This document shows positions 57,436 through 64,000 of a DNA stretch of 64,000 nucleotides, piece after piece. This stretch comes from Doryteuthis pealeii (Eukaryota; Mollusca; Cephalopoda; Myopsida; Loliginidae). The notes below the pieces were generated by a model, which saw only the letters and a program-made list of their open reading frames with translations, was not told where the DNA came from and did not search any database. The position numbers and the translations under genes are program-made. How positions within the stretch are numbered: the first letter of the stretch is position 1; every line of letters starts with the position of its first letter. The stretch lies in NCBI GenBank assembly GCA_023376005.1, contig CM042179.1, positions 21,452,393-21,516,392 on the forward strand, written 5' to 3'.

Positions 57436-57668
57436 TCAGTCGGTAGAGCTTTAGCCTGGGAATCGCAAGGTTCCAAGTTCAATGCCAGTCTCTTCCTACT
57501 CAATGCACGAATAGCACAGCTTGGGTAATTTGATCAGTACTGTAAAGCATCTGACGGTGATGTGGCGCTCCACCTCACCAAGACTAATTTCCCTGATCTA
57601 GTGGTAGCGAGAAGAGGATAGACTCCCTTGCGGTTCGGGTGATACCGAAAATAAGCCACTCCGCAGAC
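57436..57668 (+). mobile_element. SINE1 copy, oldest-looking
   Basis: CAGTCGGTAGAGCTTTAGCC, AAGGTTCCAAGTTCAATGCC and TGTGGCGCTCCACCTCACC keep the family order but divergence is high. Confidence 0.75.
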
Positions 57669-57984
57669 AGACTTATTGTGTGTAATCTGGACCAAGGCCA
57701 AGAGTTGATGGCTATTTTGTGGCTCAAGAATTTAGAATTTCTTTTCTGAACTTCAAAATTGATCTTTGTTTTGTACTTCCAGGATCAAAGCTTTCAGTTG
57801 ATCGTTGGATCATAGCTCCATAAAACGAGGACTTATTTTATCGTTATTTTGTTGCTTCTTAGTTCAGAAATTCAGTCGATTTTGTCACACGATTCCTGAG
57901 ACAACGGTTTATGCTTTATTTCTTGCATTGATCATAAGTCCTTATTTGGAGTCACAGCTGTCCTTGCTTGGAGTCACAGCTGTC

Positions 57985-57985
<1 letters not shown>

Positions 57986-58077
<92 letters not shown>

Positions 58078-58102
58078 ATGTGTGTGTGTGTGTGTGTGTG
58101 TA
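57986..58102. repeat. Compound (CA)n(TA)n(TG)n microsatellite
   Basis: CA, TA and TG runs form an imperfect mirror. The 131-codon frame through it is an artefact. Confidence 0.9.
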
Positions 58103-58665
58103 TCTTAGTTACCAATAAGAAATATGAGCTCCTAGTTATACAAGTCTTTATAATTCTGCCAGTTACGTCTTCATATAATTTTTGGGGGAAAGGAGACTAA
58201 TTACTTATAAAACAAGTAAACTGCGTACTAATTAAACAGACAGAGAAAATTATAAACAATGTTCCAGATTTATATATAAAGTTCAGAATGTACTGCTAAA
58301 TAATTTTGTAGGTCAATATGGCGGGTGACATTAGCTGAAGATTCAAACACTTTAGTGAATGAATCGTTTCAAAGGTAATTTTATGTCTTCTTTTTTTTTT
58401 CTCTACCCACCCTTGCTATCTAGATGACAGAGAAGTTTTATGGGACAGGCAAAAACACTGAAAAACCAAGGTGGTCTATCAACTTGCTTTGTTCAGACAT
58501 ATATCAAAGTTTTGTAACATTTTCTAAAGAAATTTGTTTGAATGAAACTAGGTGACTACTTGTATATATGGTGAAAATACTCCATGCATAAATATTTAAT
58601 CTTATCTGCATATGTATTAAAGGAACACCCACCCACACATAGACATACTACATAGATATAAAGGA
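58103..58665. other. No recognised gene or repeat
   Basis: AT-rich sequence between a microsatellite and a SINE. Confidence 0.5.
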
Positions 58666-58945
58666 GGCGGTTGTGGTGTAATGGTTATCGTCGGAAGAAA
58701 CTGAACACGAAGAAACAAGTTCAAATACTGGACGAGGCTGGCTGCAGTTCACTTAATGCTGAGAAAGGTGTGAATCCAACTATTCTTCCTCCGGCTATGG
58801 GCAAATAGCAGGACAGAATGAACTCGTTAACTCTGCTATGGCAATGGGTCTAAGGAAAGAAAAAATCTGAATTCAGTACTGTTAAACTGTGTCACATCCT
58901 ACTCGTGCGGAGGGGTGGTTGAATACATACATACATACATACATG
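58666..58945 (+). mobile_element. SINE2 copy
   Basis: Head TTGTGGTGTAATGGTTATCG, B box AAGTTCAAATACTGG, body, tail TGTGTCACATCCTACTCGTG, then an (ATAC)n run. Confidence 0.9.
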
Positions 58946-58998
58946 TTTTTGTGCACGCGTGTGTCTGGAGAAAGAAAAATTATGAACTGAACCGGGAT

Positions 58999-59071
<73 letters not shown>
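58999..59071. repeat. (AT)n microsatellite
   Basis: A clean AT tract of about 36 units. Confidence 0.9.
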
Positions 59072-59078
<7 letters not shown>

Positions 59079-59411
59079 GTGAGATGGTCACTATTTCAGC
59101 TTTTGCTGGAATGGTATACCAAAGGCAGTATTAATTGGTAGAGTGCTCAATATAAAATAGAGCTGTTATATAATATAATAAGATAAATATATAGGTTTTA
59201 CATATCTATTTATTGGGTGACAAAGGAACATTCACAACCATATTGGTTTCATGCGATGCATTCATCAGGTGAAGATGTTTCAAATGTGAGGAAAATCGAA
59301 AAAATTTCAAAAAATTCAATAGACATGGGATGCGTATGATTGGATAAAATGATGTGTGTATGTATGTGAAGGTGAATTGAATGTATGAGAGTGTTTATGG
59401 GCAGTATAAAG

Positions 59412-59457
59412 ATTGCGTACGCGCGCGCACGTGTGTGTGTGTGTGTATGTGTGTGTA

Positions 59458-59501
<44 letters not shown>
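59412..59501. repeat. Compound (GC)n(GT)n(GA)n microsatellite
   Basis: CGCG, GTGT and GAGA runs in sequence. Confidence 0.9.
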
Positions 59502-59505
<4 letters not shown>

Positions 59506-59639
59506 AAACATATGGATTCAGATATCAACAGCAGAAGCAGGCTTCACAGACTACAATTTAAAGTACCAAACAGGAACACAGACTTATTAATATTAATTAT
59601 TATTTTCCTTTGTTTTGCAAATTTTTATGTTTTGATTAC

Positions 59640-59888
59640 AATAAAAATAATTTACTGGTTGAAGGGGTAATTGAAAAAGCTGTTGAACATAAGGATGAAA
59701 GTGATACTAATTGTAATTGGTGCCCTTGGAACGACCCCATAGGGTTAAAAAAAAACCCAGATCGGATGAATTGGAAATCAGAGGAAGAATCGAGACTATT
59801 CAGTCATTATTGTTAAGATCAGCTAGAATACTCAGAAGAGACCTGAGGAGACTTGTAACTCAGACTCTAGTGAAAAACTCACAAGGAG

Positions 59889-59956
<68 letters not shown>
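59640..59956 (+). mobile_element. RLE-type LINE tail, copy 1, with (AAT)n end
   Basis: Carries the post-ORF region (TTGGTGCCCTTGGAACG, AGCTAGAATACTCAGAAGAG) in a broken frame and ends in about 21 AAT units (59892-59956). It is the most diverged of three tandem tails. Confidence 0.75.
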
Positions 59957-59960
59957 CCTT

Positions 59961-60880
59961 ATGGCGGCCAACAATAGTAGAGGCGACAGATGGACAAACA
60001 GAAAAACAACAAAGACTAGAAAACAAAAATGGGAAGAAAAACAATTATATGGACGCTTCAAACGACAAATTGAAGAGGTTGCCCATGGAAAGACTTGGAC
60101 ATGGTTAAGAAAAGGAAACCTCAAAAGAGAAACGGAATCACTTATAATTGCTGCACAAAATAATGCCATAAGGACAAACTACATCAAAGCGAAAATTGAT
60201 AGGACCCAACAAAATAGTAAATGTAGACTTTGCGGGAATAGAGATGAGACTGTAAAGCATATACTCTGCGAATGTAGCAAACTAGCACAACGAGAATATA
60301 AAACTAGACATGACTGGGTGGGGAAGGTGATCCACTGGAAATTATGCAAAAAATTTAATTTTGACCATGCAAAAAAATGGTATATGCATAAACCAGAATC
60401 TGTTCTTGAGAACGAAACGCATAAAATTCTCTGGGACTTTGAAATAAAAACGGATCACCTTATCCCAGCAAGAAGACCAGACCTAGTGTTGATAAACAAA
60501 AAAGAAAGAATTTGTCAACTGGTGGATTTTGCAGTGCCAGCAGATCACAGGGTGAAGCTAAAGGAAAATGAAAAAATAGACAAATATCTGGACCTTGCCA
60601 GAGCACTAAAACGTTATGGAATATGAAAGTGAAGGTAATACCAATTGTAGTTGGTGCATTTGGAACAGTCCCAAAAGGATTGGAAAAGGGTCTGGAATGT
60701 TTGGAAATCAGAGGAAGGGTTGAAACCATTCAGAACACTGCACTGCTGCAATCTGCCAGAATACTCAGAAGAGTCCTGGACACCTGAGGAGACTTGCTGT
60801 CACTCAGACTCCAGAGAAAGACCATCAGCTAATGCTGATGTGAAAACTCAAAAGGAGCAAATAATAATAATAAAGAACTT
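59961..60880 (+). pseudogene. RLE-type LINE (R2/R4-like) C-terminal ORF, copy 2
   Basis: The 221-codon frame (59961-60626) carries the zinc knuckle C88-x2-C91-x8-H100-x4-C105. The endonuclease signature PD (173-174) follows, with D189 fourteen residues later, matching PD-x(12-14)-D of R2/R4/NeSL-type restriction-like endonucleases. A one-base deletion near 60612 shifts the frame at KRYG where copy 3 has KKLW. The remaining codons (VIPIVVGAFGTV, SARILRRVL) continue in another frame. The RT domain is absent, so this is a 5'-truncated insertion. It ends in ATAATAATAA. Confidence 0.82.
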
Positions 60881-60884
60881 GTCA

Positions 60885-61245
60885 ACTGGTGAATTTTGCT
60901 GTTCCAGCAGATCACAGGGTGAAGCTGAAGGAAAATGAAAAAATGGACAAATACCTGGACCTTGCCAGAGAACTGAAAAAGTTATGGAATATAAAAGTCA
61001 AAGTGATACCAATTGTAGTTGGTGCACTTGGAACGGTCCCAAAGGGGATTGGAAAAAAGATTGGAAAATCTGGGCATCAGAGGGAAGACTGAGACCATCC
61101 AGAATACTGCACTACTGCAATCTGCCAGAATACTCAGAAGAGTCCTGGAGACCTGAGGAGACTTGTTGTCACTCAGACTCCAGTGAAAGACCATCAGCTA
61201 ACGCTGATGTGAAAACTCAAAAGGAGTGAATAATAATAATAATGA
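60885..61245 (+). pseudogene. RLE-type LINE tail, copy 3
   Basis: Begins within the endonuclease end (FAVPADHRVKLKENEKMDKY), keeps KKLWNIKVKVIPIVVGALGT in frame, then shifts. It ends in AATAATAATAAT. It is very similar to the 3' half of copy 2. Confidence 0.82.
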
Positions 61246-61967
61246 TAAGAAAAAGAAGAAGAAGGGGAGGAGGAGGAGGAGGAGGAGGAGGAGTGGCGAT
61301 TGAGTGAGTGAGTGAGTGAATGAGTGAGTGAGTGAGAAACAGACATAATGAATATTTATGTGTCTCGTTGAGTCACATAGTACTTTTTCCACATGAAAGA
61401 CCCTTGGAAAAATCTCAGACAGTCAAATATTTACGATGTTACTTCATCAAGGTTAAGGATGAAAAATTAACAGACGAAAAATGATTTTCATTTTCTTTTA
61501 TTAGAATCTATCACCATTTGTCTAAAAGCAAAAGCACATTTGTCTTTATAAGTGGATTTGGCTTAATGAAAAAAAGAAAAAATAGTAAAATAAGCAGAAA
61601 TAGTCATTTTGATATATTCTCATTTAGAGAGATTACAGATAAAATAACTTAAATATATAAATGTGTTTCGTAATTCCAGTGGGTACAACCACGCCTAATA
61701 AAAATAAAAAATATTGCTATATAAGTGCTCTCAAGATATTTAATAATTAATAATTCCTCTGTTGGTTATGTTTGTTACAGTTCACTAATCCTGATGAGAT
61801 GCCAAAAAGTGTCGACAATACTCGTTACTACGTTCTTATTATAGACTATAGAAAATGTTAATTTTTACTTATTAACCATTCCGACTATGCATTATTTTAT
61901 CATTTCCTTATAATACATATGTTCATAAAATTTCATATTAATTGAAATCTGTATTTCGTCGTGGGCG
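61246..61967. other. GGA/GAGT microsatellites, then AT-rich DNA
   Basis: AGG and GAGT runs lie at about 61254-61335. The remainder shows no recognised gene or repeat. Confidence 0.55.
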
Positions 61968-62150
61968 GCTCAATAATATTCATTTGCAAGTTTTGTTATA
62001 ATTTATTAAATCATGCTTAGTCTGGCACACGGGCCACAGAATGAGTAAAGTACACGTCCTTGCTAAGTGGTCACCCACCTAAGCCATGAACAGGTTCATT
62101 ATTGCTTAACATCAACGATTTGACAGGAACCAGTGCTTTCAGCGTAATTT
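61968..62150 (-). mobile_element. 5S rRNA-derived repeat, copy 1
   Basis: On the minus strand 62063-62150 aligns with the 5' two thirds of 5S rRNA: ACGCTGAAAGCACTGGTTCC, GATGTTAAGCAAT (box A region) and TTAGGTGGGTGACCACTTAG (box C region). After that it leaves 5S and continues as a body shared with copy 2 to AACTTGCAAATGAATATTAT. This arrangement fits a 5S-headed SINE rather than a 5S gene. Confidence 0.75.
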
Positions 62151-62206
62151 TTTGTTCCTAAAATTTCACATTGAATGAAGTCTGTCACCTGGTATGGTCT
62201 GATTGT

Positions 62207-62495
62207 GGCAAAAAAGAACAATTTCCTCGTAAATTCCTACCATAAAATAAACTGAACCCTTATTTTATGTCCATGTTTTTGCAATAAATGTTTTATTTTT
62301 CTTGCACCCGTTATTTTACAATAATAAATATATTTTCTTTATTCTTTATTCTTTAACAAATAAAGAAAATATATTTAGTATTGTAACATAACGGGTGCAA
62401 GAAAAATAAAACATTTATTGCAAAAACACGAACATAAAATGAGGGTTCAGTTTATTTTATGGTAGGAATTTACGAGGAAATTGTTCTTTTTTACC
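62207..62495. mobile_element. Foldback element, 289 bp, TSD CTGATTGT
   Basis: Arms of about 133 bp start GGCAAAAAAGAACAATTTCC and meet around a 17-nt loop. CTGATTGT occurs at 62199-62206 and 62497-62504; one extra base on the right makes a 9-bp duplication with a mismatch also possible. It lies between the two 5S-derived copies. Confidence 0.85.
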
Positions 62496-62607
62496 GCTGA
62501 TTGTTAGCAAACTAGGTTAGTAGAATATTGTTTACTGAGTTTTATTCTCACTTGGTGCTTCCACACTTCAGGATATTTCAAACAAAACTAATCCTCTATT
62601 GCAATAA

Positions 62608-62785
62608 AATAATATTCATTTGTAAGTTTTGTTATAATTTATTAATTATGCTTAGTCTAGCACGCAGACCATAGAGTGAGTAAATTACACGTTCTTACTA
62701 AGTGGTCACCCACCTAAGCATGAACAGGTTAATTATTGCTTAACATCAACGATTTGACAGGAACCAGCACTTCCAGTGTTTTTGT
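62608..62785 (-). mobile_element. 5S rRNA-derived repeat, copy 2
   Basis: Same orientation and structure as copy 1: GGTTCCTGTCAAATCGTTGA, TGTTAAGCAATAATTAACCT and GGTGGGTGACCACTTAG on the minus strand, then the shared non-5S body. Confidence 0.75.
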
Positions 62786-62944
62786 TTTTTTTTAATTTAT
62801 GTCAATTCAAACCAAAATTAAACTTTCTTTCAGTGATTTAGTCCGTGGTATTTTGTTTATATAACGAGTAGCAGACTTCCACAAATATTTTTTTGTAGAA
62901 TATGCCACGCTCAAAAGCACTTCCTTTAATTACAGTAACACTCC

Positions 62945-63411
62945 TGTAGGGATTACATTCCTTACTTGTCACGGTTCTCCTATTTGACGCTCGGGGACAC
63001 GAAAGGTAATTACCTCCCGTGCCCTCCAATAGCCACTTGGTGGCGCACCCAACACCATTATAAAACCAGAAGCGGCAGTCAAAACCCTCTTTTATCTTCG
63101 ACCTCGAGAGAAGTGACAACGCACTAGTTGCGTTCCTGTTCACGGACAGGGGATTTTGCACGCCAACAACCTCGTTTTACATGAACACAGCAACATGTAA
63201 ACCTTTATATATTCTTTTTCTACCAGCTATATATCAAAGACTTTCTCTACTAAAGACTCTTTTTATATTTGCTCATACAACGCCGTATAACTTTCCTTGT
63301 ATCCCTTGTCATGTCTGTATTTTCTTGTTTGCTCAGGCAATAAAATATTTACGTAATTAATTCGTCGTAAATTTCACGAGTTAACGATATTCAACCAACA
63401 TTCTCTTACAT
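62945..63411 (+). mobile_element. Probable solo LTR, family L3
   Basis: TATAAAACC at 63059 and CAATAAAATATT at about 63339 are placed as an LTR promoter and poly(A) signal. The end reads TTCTCTTACA and a TGTAGGG start is possible. No TSD was found, so the edges and the call are uncertain. The 107-codon minus frame overlapping it is not credited. Confidence 0.45.
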
Positions 63412-64000
63412 GCATGAATTAATAACCATGTGCCAGAATGAGCTTTCTAAATACGATACTACCTATAAATTAGTACACCCCTACAACATTTTCATCTGAA
63501 ACAAAGATACCATATTTATTATTTCTTGGGAAACACATACAATCATAGGGAATATTATTAGGTATTATTTATGTGACGAGACTGAAAGGCAGCCCTATGA
63601 ACAAGCGGATTCCCAGCCCCCACAAACAAAGCGCGTCAGGATATATTTGGCCTGTGGCGAGCGGCTACGGATACTCGAACTCGCTACCTCCTCGTAGCTG
63701 AGGTATTGTTAGTAGAGACCCAAATAAAGTATATCCGAATTTGCATAAGCGCATCCGAACGAGCAGAAATAAAGACGGACTGTCGCTGACAGGGCGAGTG
63801 AGGAAAAAAAGTGTTTGAACGGCAAGTGAAATCTGACGACTGCTATTTGATGTGAGAGTGGTGTGTTCAGTTGGGAAAGGAATTGCATTTCGTTTGCTGG
63901 GAGAGACTTTCAAAGAATTGATATTACCTTAAATTTGTGGACCCTTTCAAAAGAATTTATTACTAAACTCTGCAGCATTGAAACTCTTAAATTAAAAATA
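63412..64000. other. Unclassified, locally balanced composition
   Basis: A GC-richer block at about 63590-63800 contains GAGTTCGAGTATCC on the minus strand, a B-box-like phrase without a matching A box. No gene is called. Confidence 0.4.

Noticed and set aside
57805..58200. A 131-codon frame rich in His-Thr, Ile-Tyr and Cys-Val
   Set aside because: It is produced by the CA/TA/TG microsatellite.
59879..60169. Frames with poly-Asn, poly-Ile or poly-Tyr
   Set aside because: Translations of the AAT tail on either strand.
61795..61835. Second hammerhead-like CTGATGAG phrase
   Set aside because: The GAAA core element is missing.
62063..62150. A functional 5S rRNA gene
   Set aside because: The 3' third of 5S is absent and replaced by a body shared with the second copy.

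Overview
The window reads as a transposon-dense, gene-poor stretch of an animal genome. The most likely source is a coleoid cephalopod such as an octopus. That is inferred from an AT-rich base composition, long AT/GT/CT microsatellites, and many copies of several tRNA-derived SINE families of the kind known from octopus DNA. No bacterial gene organisation, CRISPR array, rRNA operon or intact tRNA gene was found.

Only one convincing host gene is visible: a 215-codon single-exon ORF on the minus strand at 42704-43351. It carries the core signature of the refilin (FAM101/RFLN) family of filamin-binding proteins. Everything else I could classify is repeat-derived.

Regions: 1-9.6 kb holds AT-rich DNA, microsatellites, a foldback element with a telomere-like core, a LINE end and a long inverted repeat. 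9.6-13.4 kb holds a dispersed repeat, then a SINE inserted across the edge of a 1-kb TAGG...CCTA transposon. 13.7-20.4 kb holds a 48-bp minisatellite, a solo LTR inside a SINE, and a run of SINEs. 20.4-31 kb holds a rearranged LINE end, an LTR, a near-perfect 265-bp palindrome, many SINEs and TIR elements. 31-42.7 kb holds a mariner remnant, a second TAGG element and AT-rich DNA. 42.7-44 kb is the refilin-like gene and its flank. 44-53 kb holds GC-richer repeats, including an LTR plus tRNA-Trp-complement unit inserted in a SINE. 53-57 kb is a nest of insertions: a hAT element in a SINE, a solo LTR, and a TIR element inside a LINE reverse-transcriptase pseudogene. 57-64 kb holds three tandem tails of a restriction-like-endonuclease LINE, two 5S-rRNA-derived repeats around a foldback element, and a probable LTR.

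Several insertions can be dated relative to each other from their target-site duplications (TSDs). Families are numbered here for cross-reference only: SINE1 (Lys/Arg-like tRNA head), SINE2 (Glu/Asp-like head), SINE3 (no clear tRNA head, ends in a GTTGACATGCCGTTAAAATC-type tail), SINE4 (B-box head plus a CCTGAAGAAGGCC block), SINE5 (Ser/Leu-like head) and SINE6 (Glu-like head, different body). All coordinates were read by eye, so repeat edges may be off by several bases unless a TSD is stated.
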